In this document: piece after piece, positions 38,671-52,200 of the stretch
Numbering within the stretch: position 1 is the stretch's first letter
Layout of the letters: every line of letters begins with the position of its first letter
From: Nymphalis io
Lineage: Eukaryota > Arthropoda > Insecta > Lepidoptera > Nymphalidae
Reading direction: 5' to 3'
Length of the DNA stretch: 64,000 bases
Assembly (NCBI RefSeq): GCF_905147045.1
Contig: NC_065890.1
Coordinates: 6,076,001 to 6,140,000, forward strand
Notes under the pieces: generated by a model
Databases searched by the model: none
The model's input: the letters and a program-made list of their open reading frames with translations, nothing else
What the model was told of the DNA's origin: nothing
Made by a program: the position numbers and the translations under genes

Positions 38671-40240
38671 ACTCAATTGTAGTAAACTAAATCTATTCTT
38701 AAATTTACCAGCTTCCTCTCTGACTAGCTTTATTTGTCAGTACAAAACACAATGGTTCATGAACCTATCAGCACATGTCCTAAAGATTCCATTGGAACCG
38801 GCCCGAATACTTCTCATGAGGAATGTGAACCGCTTACGCATGGTTGTTTAGTACATCTACATGCGCATCGCCAAACATATCCATCGCGCTGCAGATATGA
38901 GGCAGTCCCATCATTTAATTATCATTATCAAGTAAGTATTGTTGTACTGGACACTTGGATCGTTGTACTGTTTCTACGTATATATAATCAATCTACAGGC
39001 CGCTTGTGTCGAATGATGACCGGTAAGCTCTGAAAGGATAACTTTAACTGGTAGACCAAAACAAATAAACCTGTGGCCGATCATGTTTGCTCGGACAGAC
39101 GATGCCCCTCTCCATAACTTCATCATCTTGGAGTTACTACATGCTCAAGGTAGGTGTCAGCCCTAGATTATGTAAGCCCATAATAAGGGTTTTTTCTGTC
39201 TCTTTCATAGGTTACACGCTAAGATTTTGTATAGCCAGGTGTAAACTATTTTGACAATATTTATTTGACATTAGAGTATTTTTGTAACGTATATTATAAA
39301 GAGAGGTTTAAGCGCTTTAGATTGTCTTTTCATATTCCAATATTTATCATTGCGACTGGGCTCTCTAAATTAAAATTTATACTATTTCGCTACCCTAACT
39401 TCATAGCAATTCTGAAGACGAGATTCGAGATGAATCCCTTACTTGCCAACCAAGTTCATGATGAAAATCCTGTCCATTATGCTTTTATTCTACGTTGCAA
39501 AAAATATTTCAAATGTCTCTACTAAAGGAATTGGGTAAATAAGTTTTCATTTTACCATAAAATGTTAAAAATGTATCTATTCATATAAAGTTTTCTCAGT
39601 CTGATATGGTCCACGGATCGTCTTTACGCTTTTTCATCATTTATACCATCGCTTTCTCCCTGTAAAATGCTATGAAGGTCTGGTTCGAATATATCTGTTA
39701 CGAGTGAATATTACGAGACGGTCGCAAAAAATGAGATTATTTGACATGTCTGTTACATTGGTCTCATATTTTATTAATTAGTAAGCCAATATTATATATT
39801 AAATCATTTTCTTATTGCTTATATAAAAATTGTGTAACAAAATATATATATATCAATTATAGGTTGACTTAACATTCAAATAATTTTTTTTTCTACATTT
39901 AGAATTTATTAACTAAAACATTAATCCAATTGAATATGTATTTGTAAGAGGTGTTTTTTTTATTCATAAAAAGTTTTCTCTAAAAAGGTGTTATAAATTA
40001 ATTACTATTCTGAATAAGATTATTATATGTACAAATTCAAGTACCTGCTATCAATACTTACAATAGTCTCTACGACGAATCTAGTCTGACTTTGTTGTTA
40101 GCATAAAAAAAAAACTTAAGCCTGTAGGCTATCGGGTTCAGATTTTGCTCGTAGACTTGATCAGTGTTTTGTATAATATGCAACATTTCAGGTGATATTA
40201 AGACGGAAGCTTGGAATGATTATTTTATTTTTATTTCTAT
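38671..40240. other. Region with exon-like ORFs, no gene model
   Basis: An open stretch on the plus strand (about 38735-38931) runs from an acceptor-like ttatttgtcag to a canonical gtaagt. A second open stretch is 39265-39525. They could be exons of an unrecognised gene or captured fragments. Nothing else is seen. Confidence 0.25.
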
Positions 40241-40244
40241 ATTA

Positions 40245-40440
40245 TACAAATCAACAGCCAATCGTTGTCCACTGCTGAACATAGGCCTCTCCCAAGGTGC
40301 GCCAAAGCTCCCTGTCCCGCCACCTTCTTAAGGTCGTCGGTCTACCTGGCTGGAAGGCGCCCTACGCTGCGCTTGCCGATTCGCGGTCTCCACTCTAGGA
40401 CTCGTCTGCTACCAACGGCCATCGGTCCTACATATATATG
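40245..40440. repeat. G+C-richer interspersed repeat
   Basis: The segment beginning caatcgttgtccactgctga and acataggcctctcccaaggt resembles a repeat end common in lepidopteran genomes (recognised from memory; family not certain). It is about 190 bp, with no meaningful ORF. Confidence 0.55.
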
Positions 40441-40639
40441 TATTTAATTAAATTACTAGTATTAAGTTTAAATTAAACATAAGCATACCATAACATTTAC
40501 CTTAGCGTTTGCGTGCAACAAAATATTTTTTAATTACCTTGAAATAAATTAAGTTTATTATATAATCGTCTTTTTGATGACTTTTTACTTTTTTCTTTTT
40601 TTGCTATGTAATGGAATCTTACTTTAAGGTATCGTTCAA

Positions 40640-43440
40640 TAATATACTTTATTTTAATAGTCCTAATATATTATTATCATGACACTTAGATGAAAAAATG
40701 TCAACTCCTAAAAAAGACGACATTACCTTGGTGCAAATTTGAGAAACTAAATTCGTTTTAGAACATGTATTCTGCCTAATTGCAACTTCTGTTTTTTTGC
40801 AAACAAGAAATACATCTAGGGATGAATAAAACAGTCCACCTAGGTTTTTCACATCTATAAGTTTATGAAAAATAAGCCTATCTTGAGCTAATAAACTATT
40901 TACACATGCGTCGCACTTCATAGTTTTTTTTAAGTACCACGTTTCCAGCTATATATCCCACGATTTGGTCCACATATTCGGAGCTATATTCCGATTCATT
41001 AAGCTTCAACGATAGTATGTCACAGTTTTTTTTTGAATATTTATATCTTCTAAGTTATTACTGGAACTGAAAATTTCTATTTCATTTTCTGCGCGAAATC
41101 CTATTGAGGTTAAATTCAGGTTGGAGATTGTATTTTTTTCAATTAAAATTATGAATATTTTCAGTGGTATAGCATTACCTATAAATTTATTACTCAGTTC
41201 TAAATGCATTAGCATTTTCTTATAAGCTGCACTTCCTTTAGCTGCACTGCATTAGGATTACTATTGTAACCCCCATGACTGCGTAAGTGGCCAAAAAATA
41301 GTTGTACATGATTTTGGCTAATTTTGTAACTTAGAAGAAATTAAAGGTCACCAGATTCAACCAGATTATTGAATAAATATGTCAATGCAAACAAAAAGTC
41401 CAATCACACCCGTATTTGCTTGACATTTCCATGACGGTATATTTTCCGAGGTCATTATTATATTGGGTCTTTTAATCATTTTTTTTCCGTCGGATATCAA
41501 CACTTAAAGATATTAAATATTCCTTAGCTTTTACTATATATGGCAATATTTGTCCAGCGTTACTAGCACTAAGTGGTTTTTTGTATCCGTGCTAATTTAG
41601 ATTCCTGGTATTTAATATATTAAAAATATTATTTAAAATTGAAATGAACTCTACTGTTGCACTAGCATCTTTAAAATCGACAAGATTTAGATGCTTTTCA
41701 CAAAAATCGATAGCTCTAGCCACACTGACTCGATAGTTGCGTAGCTAATTTCACCTTCATTATTTCATTTCTGAATGCTATGTGGCGGTGAGTTAATTTG
41801 TTGGCAAGATGTAATCCTTTTTCTTCCTGAAAATTATGAAGACGACGAATATATTCCCATTTTATTTTTTTGTCATTTCCATCCTTGATTATTTTTTTTT
41901 TGACTCAAATGTGTTGCGCATTAGTTTTACCATGTGACATGCATCTAAAAACACTACGACTTCATAGTTGCTTGAAGGGTGTTTGAAGTGCGTTTTTATG
42001 TTTGAACAATCGTCAATTTTACACCCGAGGTTTTTCATACACGAAATATTTGTTTGACACCCATCGAAAGTCAATGATATCACTTTTACACCAACTGAAT
42101 GACATTTTTCTAATGCAATATTAAGCAAATTGGCCTTTAGTTCAGCTGTCAGGCTTGATATAAAAATACCCTAAAGGTATTTTAAAAGACTTGTTTACCC
42201 CTACTAACATTATGACATACACTTGAGTGGCAATATCATTCGTGTCGTCTATATTGCCAAGACCCATGTCAATTAAACCTTCATAGCGTTCATATTTTCT
42301 GTTGTCTTATTGACATTTCGTCAGCGATTATAGCACCCCATTATTTCTTTTTTTGCTTTTCCTGTCTTTTCTTTCAGTCTGTCAAAAGCTTCTGTAAAAC
42401 CAGGCTTTGCATTTATGCTTCTGTACCATTTACATTAAGTATTTGAGTGGGGTAGGCAAGTGTCAAACATTTTTCGTATGTTCTTATACGCATCTGGTGA
42501 ATAAAAGTGTAGCGTGATGGCGAATTTTCTGGCACCTGGTGGATACTGAGAAAAGGACAGTTTTTTGCTTATTACGTTCTTTAAATACGTAGCATTAAAT
42601 GTGTCTGTTACTTTTACTTGTTTAGATAGATCATGCAGTAATGACTGATCTACTGTTTGGCGTTTATTTAATAAAGACATACCTCCTTCAAATTATTATA
42701 TTTTTTCTTTAGTCTGACATTTTGTTTTCGTAAATTACATAATTTATTGTTTTTTACTCTTATACGCCTTTTGCAAGCAATAAGTTCTTTTTTCATGACA
42801 ATTTTTTTTGGTGTATCCAGAATCGAACCAATGCTTAATGATGAAGTTGGGCTCTTAAGAATTTCAGTAACTCTTGTTTCAATATTTATCTGAAATTAAA
42901 CAGCAATAATAAAATTTTGCAATTCTACGCCTTATCATATTTTATAGCGACCAATATGAAATAGAAACAAAAGAATGAAAAAAAAATTATTTCTACAAAT
43001 AAAGGCACATAACAAAAAACCAGTCACACCATCACTTGCGATCAGTAATTTATGTAACTACATGAATTTTTATTAATGTGTTTTGTTTATAGGAAACAAA
43101 TAACCATGATGTAGATGGGTCTTCTTGTGATAAAAAGTCGAATGAACAATGTTGCATGCAACAACCACAAGAAATTTTTGAAAATAAAGTTTTTGTTACA
43201 GTTTTTTTGTTTTGAGTAGTATATATTAAAATTTCACATACTGTTTGTGGTACAGCAGTTTTATGTAGCCTTTTGATGCCTTTTGAAGTCAAATATTTAT
43301 CACTTCCTAAAAAATGCTTCGAACATACAACACTTCCTTGGGTCGGCTTAAAAAATTCTTCGGATCTTTGACATGCTACAATAAATACCCATTTTCCACA
43401 CCGCACAGGATCTCAAGGAAAGCTAAAAAACCATTATAAA
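40640..43440 (-). pseudogene. Decayed P-element/THAP9-type transposase
   Basis: Minus-strand relic read from about 43440 down. First comes an incomplete THAP zinc-binding domain: a stop inside an FP-x-DP-like segment, then RCGKWV, a VCSKHF motif and the terminal AVP. Next, at 42680-42435, is a transposase segment with YPPGARKFAITLHFYSP and AYKNIRKMFD. At 42128-41889 is an RNase-H-like segment with SLTFDGCQTNISCMKNLG and FLDACHMVKLMRN. At 40970-40649 is the C-terminal domain with VGYIAGNVV, KCDAC and LGGLFYSS. Stops and frame changes separate the blocks. No terminal repeats were found. Confidence 0.85.
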
Positions 43441-46239
43441 ATCTCTCATCTTCAATTTCATCACATGTACTAAAAAAAAACAAGAAACAAATTTGACTAA
43501 GTTCTAAAAACTCTCGTTTTGGAATCGATGCCAAGCCTTAGATTTAGATGTTAGATAGCGTGTTTTTTATATACTACTAATTTCAATGACTATTATACTC
43601 TCTCATAATAAATATAAATTATTCGGTCCATTTATCACGGAATAATCGGTGAACAAACATAAAATAAAAATCTCTTCAAATTGAGAATCTTCTCCTACTC
43701 AGTCAGTTAAAATTAAAAATATATATATTATTTTCCTGCTACATTTATAGTTTATAGACACAGTAAATAATTAAACAAAAGAAATATATAATCATATTTT
43801 TCATACAAAAAAAAAAAAAAAAATTAATTAACAGCGTCTCCACCAAATGGAACAGAACCCACCCATGTAACCCGAACAATTGAAGTAGGTATGTGATAGT
43901 ACGAATAACACGTTAATCAAGAGTCTTTACAATAGGCATGCTTTATATCTCGTGGTGTTCATTACGATTTAGTTTTTAAAAATGATGTTTTGTAGATTTC
44001 TTGACGAAATACCAGTATTTACAAAACAATGAGAACAATTACATAATGGTAATATTAATACTTACCGAAAATATGACACACCATCTTTTTTCAGCGTCCT
44101 ATACGAATGATTTTTGAACGAGCACCGAGACATGTTTATTGTCGGCGCGTCCAAATGGTACTACATTAAAAGCGTACCCAAATGTTGAAATGGGTGCTCA
44201 TTTGGTGAGGACGTTTATTGTAGTTGATTGTGTATCTAGTTTTTATTAGTGATCGAAGGATTTTACCTTGAGTACATAACCACTACGTTTTTATTTCTCC
44301 CGCGTGTCCTTAACCGCCCTTCGTTATGCGATCGGCATTATCTAATTCATTTTTTTTGTATTGAACTATGAACATTCTTTAACACAGTATTGCGGTGAAA
44401 TGACCTAATGTAAGAGTTCATTTAGTGTTGCAGAAATAATCTTATTTATTTTAAATATGAAGTTATACTAAAAGCAAGAAACCAATTCAGTTTTTTACAA
44501 CAAAAATACCGTGTATTTATTTATTACGGTTCCCTTCAAAATTATTTTTGTATTCATTAAATAAAGTATTTAGGATAAAATTGAAAACCCAGTTTATTAA
44601 AAAGGATTAACAATTAAATTCGACAAAAAATAATCTCAAAACTATCATTATGCGAGTTGAGTCGTAACAATTAAAAAAAAAGTATATATCAAAAAAATTA
44701 ATACAAAATTGGTTTTTAAATTTTTTATTAAATACACATGTAAGAAGGATTTATTAAGCAATATACTCCACACTCACAAGTGTACCTGTAACAGAAAATG
44801 ATATATTAGTACTACAATCTTATGCAAACACATTTTTAAATAGCATCTAAAAATGGATATAGGTACTATTGTATGCTATTTTTAGTCCTTAATATTTTAT
44901 AATAAAAAATCAGGGTGGAGTAAGCATATGAATAATTTACCCTCCAATTCTTTACATTAAGCTCATGATGAGTTAACGACTGCCTCAGAGGGATTAATAC
45001 TTAATAAAACTATTAAAATTACTATCTAGTTATCAAAACAGAACATGTTTATTTCTAGATTGAAACATACTTTATTATATATATATAAGTAGACAGGCAT
45101 TTTTGGATCCCCAATTAACAATATTGTAAGCCACTACTCTATTCTACTTTTCAAACAGAAAAGTAGATAGAAATGTAGAATCAGCAAAAATGTTAAAATC
45201 ATATATACTGATAATTACATTTACGTTTCCGATTTGAAAATCCTGTTATCCTGTACAGTATAATCTTAAACAATAATCATTTTTTTGAATGATTTTAAAT
45301 GAACTTATTGTTAATTTATTAGAACTTTTAACATTTAACATTTCTTTACATAGCTGAATATAGCCCCTTTTTACTTATCCTTTTACATTCATCAATATCA
45401 TGAATCAAGAGAACATTGATTTTATAATGCAATAGCTCATTTTATTATATAATTATAAAAAAAATGTAAGATATGTAATTAAATCTTAACATATAATTAT
45501 CAACTATGTATATTTTTAATTTAATTAATGAGAAAATAGGCAAGAGCCAGTAGATATATAATTAAATGCATTGCAAAGAACAAAATGTATTTATTACACA
45601 TTAAGCACTGATTTCCCACGTGGCCCAACAAAATAAGAAAACATGCTTTTTTGCACAAAAATGAATAAATAAATCCCCAAAACAATTTTGTTCTTTGATC
45701 ACTAAGGTTAAGAGTTTAATAAGAGTAAAATTGACAAATTTAATTACACTTGGAACTTTTTTTGTCAAAATTACTTAAAAAATGACATGTAAATCATTTA
45801 CAATTTAGTTTGTACTTGATAGTATTGTTAATTCTACTAATCATTTCCATTGATATTTGTATCAACGTATCAGCTATTGAACACTGACAATTTAAGTACT
45901 GAAGTAGAGTATACACTAGAACCACGTGGTTAAATAATTAACAAATAACGAAGTGTAAAGCCACATGGGGCATAAGTATTCTCTTACCATAACACATTTT
46001 AGTATAATGGTTATGTTAACTGAATTCAGTTAAGAGATTTGGCAATCAATATGGTCAAACTGTATGTTTTGATTTCAAGGTAAGTATCCATTATAACACT
46101 TCTAAAACTTTTTATTAATATAAGCTAACTAACCAATTAGAGAATCGCTTTGAAATTAAAACGCCGACACTGCCATGGATTTTAATAACTAGTTTTGTCA
46201 GTTACTTTAATGAATTTGGCGAAAAATGTACATACCTTT
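43441..46239. other. Intergenic, no gene seen
   Basis: A+T-rich, with homopolymer runs near 43807. No convincing exon on either strand. Terminal sequence of the P-element relic could lie near the start. Confidence 0.45.
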
Positions 46240-46415
46240 TTATTTAGACCTCGCACGCATCTTCCTACGTTTACGTTTTAGCCTTCGCATACGCTTCTTA
46301 CGCCACTGAAACAAAGTTGTGAATTAATGAAATGCGGCTCTCTATGTGGACTTTCAAACACTTGATTACACTATCAAACAAATGATCACTTAAAATAAAA
46401 TACCTTTGCTCTCAT
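46240..46415 (-). CDS. RpL41: Ribosomal protein eL41, 25 residues
   Basis: The smallest protein of the large ribosomal subunit, lying at the bridge between subunits. Two exons, 46415-46404 (MRAK) and 46305-46240 (beginning WRKKRMRRLKRKRRK), give 25 residues, nearly all Arg and Lys, matching the eukaryotic family over its full length. The junction is AAAG/gtattt with a tttcag acceptor. It is far below usual ORF-length cut-offs. Upstream, minus-strand cttcttttctcg near 46530 is pyrimidine-rich, as in the 5' TOP starts of ribosomal-protein mRNAs; using it as the start site is inference. Confidence 0.95.
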
Positions 46416-48058
46416 GTTTTAAAGTGGCGAGTCTAAAGACTTTTACTTTATAAAGCGTTAAGGCTTGTCGGATTAGGTAGAAATATTCCGATACAGAAAG
46501 ATGAGCTCTCTCGTGCTCAGTCTACGAGAAAAGAAGGTGTATAATGGCGTCTTGTGTCAAGAGAATGTTGCCAGTTGCCAGACAAAAAACTAATAGTAAG
46601 CGATTATGAGATATATTAATAATCGAACCATTCGATTTTGAAGATGTCTCGAAATATTTCAATTATAACTTTTAATATTTTTATTTATAAAGTACTGGTA
46701 AAATATAAGTAACGACTGTTTTTTTTAAACTGGAAAAAACTTTATTTTTATTTATTTATTATAATATCAACACCAACAAGAAGTACACTAATAAATACAA
46801 TTGAGTCTTTAAACATGATGTTATACAAATCAAGTGTCTCCTAAATTATAGGTGTTGCAAAATATATCAACATTTCGAGTTAACAAAAAAATAATAATTT
46901 TAAAAATCAAAATATTTATAACAAATAGAAAAGACATTAACAAATAAATTATTATAAAATTATCACTTGATTGGTATAAAATGAATAAAATATAAATATC
47001 TGAGAATATTTTAATTTTTTGAATATTAATTATTTGATTAAAAGCAAACTAAAGTAAGAGGTACATAAATTTTTATATATAAATTATTAAATTATTATAT
47101 AAAGAAAAAATTTTTATACATTATTTTTATACATTAGTATTGAGGAAAAAAAAAGATTTTTTTTTACGAAACTGATTCAAATTGTCACTAAAAATATCAA
47201 TTACAAGAGCTTCGTTTGACAGTTACTTATTGTTAATCATATTATTCAGCATTTTATAGATATTATTAAAATCGATATTCCTTTAGAATACGAGTAAATT
47301 CATAACAGGTCGCTATCTTTTTCTTAACAAGATATTACGTACAAGTTAACATGAGAATGAATTAAATTTTGAAGTACTGTTTTAATACAAACAGTACTCC
47401 CTGTAATTTTGGAATATAAGCCCGTTTTAGCACTAAGGACTTATGGGATATTTCAGTGCATCTAATCAATATTACCATATTATATAATATCGCTTTAATT
47501 TTAACAAGTGTTTGGAGCTGATTAACTCCATGGTTTATTTAAATACCTATAGTAAAGTTGTACCACTTTTTGAAACTGGAAACAAACGCGATTCCCGTTA
47601 CTATTTCTGTATTTGAACTCCTAGTATTTTTTATTATAGTTTAAAGTATTTTTATTTCGAATATATTTCTCTCCAGTATAAATACTATTTACATGGGTTA
47701 TTCGGCTTTACAAGAGGTCGCTCGATTCTTATTAAACATATTATACTCGAAGCATGGGAAAAAACAAAATGCTATTAGTGTATTCTGTGATTTATGATTA
47801 ATTATATTCATATAAAATGTTTTTGACCTGACATGATTTTGAACTGGTTGACCTGTGTGACTTCACTTTTCATCACAACTGTCTATCTGATTCAGAATAC
47901 CCTCATTTGAGTTTCTACTCAATTTTTTTTAAATCTTTGGAGTCCATTCAGCTAGTCACGATTCTAAGTGCTATATATTATATTAGATGATATATGAAGA
48001 TGCCCTATATGTCACCTAAAGTTATTATTGTTTCAATCGGCACCACTTTCTTTGGCTT
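46416..48058. other. Intergenic, RpL41 promoter, no other gene seen
   Basis: Contains the RpL41 promoter at its left end (about 46490-46560). The rest is A+T-rich with no supported exon. Confidence 0.45.
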
Positions 48059-48163
48059 TCATATTCTTGAGATGCATAAAAGCGGCTTAATATCAGGCTC
48101 TAGGTTCTCATCTCCGGGCTCTGTATTTAGGAAGTTTTCTGACTGTTCATCTAGGAACAGAAA
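48059..48163 (-). other. Possible terminal coding exon, orphan
   Basis: On the minus strand, a ttgtttcag acceptor opens 35 codons ending in TGA. The acidic stretch FLFLDEQSENFLN..EPGDENLEPDIKPLL reads like a C-terminus. No upstream exon was found between here and the Psc-like gene, so it may belong to a gene I could not model, or be chance. Confidence 0.25.
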
Positions 48164-48840
48164 CTGAAACAATTTTTTCTTAACTTATGTTATGTGGCTC
48201 AGTAACTATTCTACCACGATTGTCTTTAATGGCACTGGTTTTGTAGAAAAGTATTTTTTGTGATAGATCGAATTCTATAGTAGAGAAGGTACCAAACTGG
48301 ACTGGACTCATGCCTATTTGCAAGAGTATTAATTTCTTTATATATTTCGTAAAGACGGTTTTATTTTAATGTCAGACGGGGCAAACTGCCAGAGTACCCT
48401 CACATAATGGAAAGTGACTACCGCTGTCCAAATTTTGCGCACAAAACATTAGGAAAAAGTTAAAAATCTTAGTTAATCTACAGATGATTAAAGTTTAGAA
48501 GTAGAAATACAATAAGCAATCACCACACATTTAACAAATGAATTTGCATACTTCATTTTATTAACGTCATACAGAGATTATACCGATTTTTTTTATTATT
48601 ACACTTACAGTAAATGAGCAAAAATACAACTTCATATTATAATATTTTTTATGTTTTAATGGTAAATATTTACTTTCTTACATTTACTTTATTAAAAAAA
48701 TAAAGAATAAATACAGTATGCTGACCCAATATTAAAATTCATACTAACGTGTAACATTAACTAAAATAAAAAAAAAAAGATTTATTTTATACAGTAACAC
48801 CCGGAGGAACATCTGTTCATTATTGTCAAAGTACGGTGTC

Positions 48841-48853
48841 TTCGCGCCAAAAA
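48841..48853. promoter_or_regulatory. E2F-like site upstream of the Psc-like gene
   Basis: ttcgcgccaaaaa matches the E2F/DP consensus (TTTSGCGC on the opposite strand) and lies about 410 bp before the Psc-like ATG. Only sequence similarity supports it. Confidence 0.35.
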
Positions 48854-49260
48854 TAGTTTGTAATTAATGCTTGAATATAATAGATTTTAAGCGTGAAACC
48901 ACAATAAGGTAAGATAAGCAAATTTCAGAGTTGATTTATAACATGTGTCCTTTTTCTTTTTGTTTAATTATCGCTTAAATCTTGAATAGTTATAGCTTAA
49001 AATCATTTAATGTTGATGAGAGACAGGGCTACCAACATTGCAAACATTAGTTATGTGATATGTCGACATTGTCTAAGTGTATGCGTCTTAAATATTATTG
49101 ATTTATAAATATAAGCTCAAATGTTAAACAAATATTGAAATTAAAATGCGGATATGCTGATAAGGAAGATTACGATTCAAATAATATATTATTAGAATTG
49201 TAAAATAAACAGAGGTGTTCAGTACGGAAATATCACGGACTCTTGGTATGATCAGCTAAA

Positions 49261-52200
49261 ATGGTTACGTCTAACAAACAACCAGATAAAAAAGTTGTTA
49301 AGATGGCTGAGCAGAATAACATAGCAGTGGTACCTCAACGAACTCTTTTAGGGGAAGTCAATGAACATATAACGTGTCCATTGTGTCGAGGTTATTACAT
49401 AGACGCAACCACCATAGTGGAATGTTTACATTCATTCTGCCGAAGTTGTATAATAAAACATCTTCAAGTTAAAAGTTACTGCCCTGTTTGTGAAATGATG
49501 ATTAATTCAGCAAAACCCAATATAAAGTTAGATAAAGCTCTACAAGATATAGTTTACAAACTTGTTCCGGGTCTATTTCAAAAAGAAATGGAACGACGTC
49601 AGCAATTTTACGCATCCAGGCCAGGTCCAGCTGCATCAGCCACACCAGAACAACGCGGCGAGGATACAGAACGAATTATTTTTAGCCCCGAAGATGTTAT
49701 TTCATTCTCTTTGGAATATGCAGATGCAACTGATGCTGATAGTATTTCTAGCAAATCATCCGATAGTAATGAAGCACAACCGTCGTCATTGACTACGAGA
49801 AGATATTTACAATGTCCGGCTGTGGTAAATATAAGTCATCTCAAAAAGTTTCTCAGCATGAAATTTGATATTGACAGTACACAATTTGCTATTGATATTT
49901 TATACAAAAGAGTACCTTTACCTGACTATTACACATTAATGGACATAGCATATATATATAACTGGAAAAGAAATGAACCTATGAGATTCTTTTATCAAAT
50001 TATTGACTATGTGGCAATTAGGAATAGATTATTTGATATAAATAGAAAAGGTGGATCTCATTTTCCTGATAGGAAACCAAGCCCAACTTGTACTGAAGAT
50101 ACAAATGCAAGTAGCCCAACTCCAAATCTTAATGATCATGTTTCTGAGGCATCTTCAGGTACTGATAGTCCCATGCCTGATGAAAATAATGTTAAGAAAA
50201 TAGGTGATACTCAAAAGAAAAGTGATTCATCAGGACAAAGTGTTGAGGATGTTAAGGATGTAAAATTAAATATTGAAAATAAATGTAATTCTAATAAAAA
50301 TGATGAAGAGGTTGAAAAATCACAGTTTTTGAATTCATTTGAATTAAAAGCAAATACTAATTCTACATCATCTAAATCATCACCTACCAAAGCAAATGAT
50401 ACTGATGCTGTCACATCCCCAAAGGATTGCAGTTCTACCAAAACGTCAACTTCAACGCCTAAGATCGAAGAGTGTTTAAAAAGAAAGTTTGAAATTCCCA
50501 AAACATTGCCAGAAATGAAAAAAATAAAAATTGAAATTGCTAAAGTACCAATGAGTCAAACAAGTAATGTGGGAACATCAAAAACATTGAATGTTAAAGA
50601 AAATTCTCAAAAGGTTAATTCTGATACTCCTAATGTTTCTAAAACTATTGAAGAACCATCAAAAATTAGCATGTCACCTAATACACAAACAGCTTCTTTA
50701 ATACCTCCTAAGGATATTAAGCAACCGCAGCAGTCAGTTGTAAAACAACAGCTACAGTCAGATACCCCTGGACAAAAAAGGGCAGTAGCAGTAACTCATA
50801 CTGTCTCATCTCCAAAGAGGAAACCATCTGACTCCTCCATAGTACCACAATCTTCTTCCTTAGTACAAAAAACTGTATCACCTTTAAAATTACAATTGCC
50901 TAAGCCAGAAGTTCCTACAACAATAATGAAACAAGGTGAAACACCAAAAGCAACCATTAAAAAGATGCCTGATCTAAAACCGAGTACTCCAGTACTTCCA
51001 TCTGCACAACCTAAACAACCAACTTCTGGAAAATTACGAATGGATCTCCTAGCAAATAATTGTGATCCCACAATAGATAGAAGCAAAATATTATCGCAAG
51101 TTAAAACATCTCTTCCAATTCCGAATACAGCACAACCTTCTGGTGATCCATTGAAATCATTGTTTGATTCATGTAAAATTAATATACCCTCTTCACTGTC
51201 AATAACTCTTACTGATCAAAAATTAGATCCTCGAAATCTCACGGATACTATGAATACTGATCCAAAAAAAAATGTAATCAACAAAAATCTTTCAAGTGCT
51301 ACTAGTACAAGCACACACAAAGTGCCAAGTCCTCCTGTACATAATTACATTGAGATACTTAAGCTACCTGATACTGATCTGAAGAAACAGAATAAAGTTG
51401 AAAATATTGGTGATAAAAGCAATTCTCAAAATAAAACAGAAAACAATATGGTTCCACCTAAAATACCTAATAAAACCTCTGAATCATCCACAAAGGGTCC
51501 TGTACCGAACTTAAAACCAATTTCAGATACAAAATTAGGAAAACAAGGCGGTAACTACTCTACCCCTATTACATTTCAACAAACTTTCGAACAGCAATTG
51601 CAATCACTGCAATCTGATAAAAAACCTAAAGTACCAAAAAATAAAGCTCAAGTTCCAAAACTAGTACCAGCAACACCTAAACAATTTAATGCTGCTAACA
51701 AACTTAATAATTCTATTAACAAAACTACTCCAAATATGCCCCCAGCAGAAAATAAGGGAAGCACAGCACTTGATCTGTCAACTCCACATAATATACAAAG
51801 CCAATTGGGTCCACAACAAACAAAAGCATTTGAAAAAATGCAATCAATAGCCAACTTGGCTAAAAAACAAAATATGCATCCAAAAATATTACCAGTGGCA
51901 TTGTCCCAAGCTAATGTTTTTTCAAATATGTCTAATAGACCTTTGACTACTGGTGCTCAAACTTTAAGAGTTCCATCAACGAGTAATATTAATCAGTTGA
52001 AACTTGATAAGCTAAATGCTGGTGGATCACAAATGACTTCTCCTAGACAAGAAACAAGTCAAAGAAGCCAGGTCAAGCATACACCCACTGCAAATCCAAC
52101 AGTCCAATCTCCTAGTTACTCTAACAATTCAACAAGTAATGCTCAACCATCACCAAGATCACAAACTAGATCACCTAGCTCATCTCCAAAATTAGTAATA

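Noticed and set aside
49562..51854. Other-frame ORFs inside the Psc-like CDS
   Set aside because: Shadows of the 1118-residue frame with no start context or domain.
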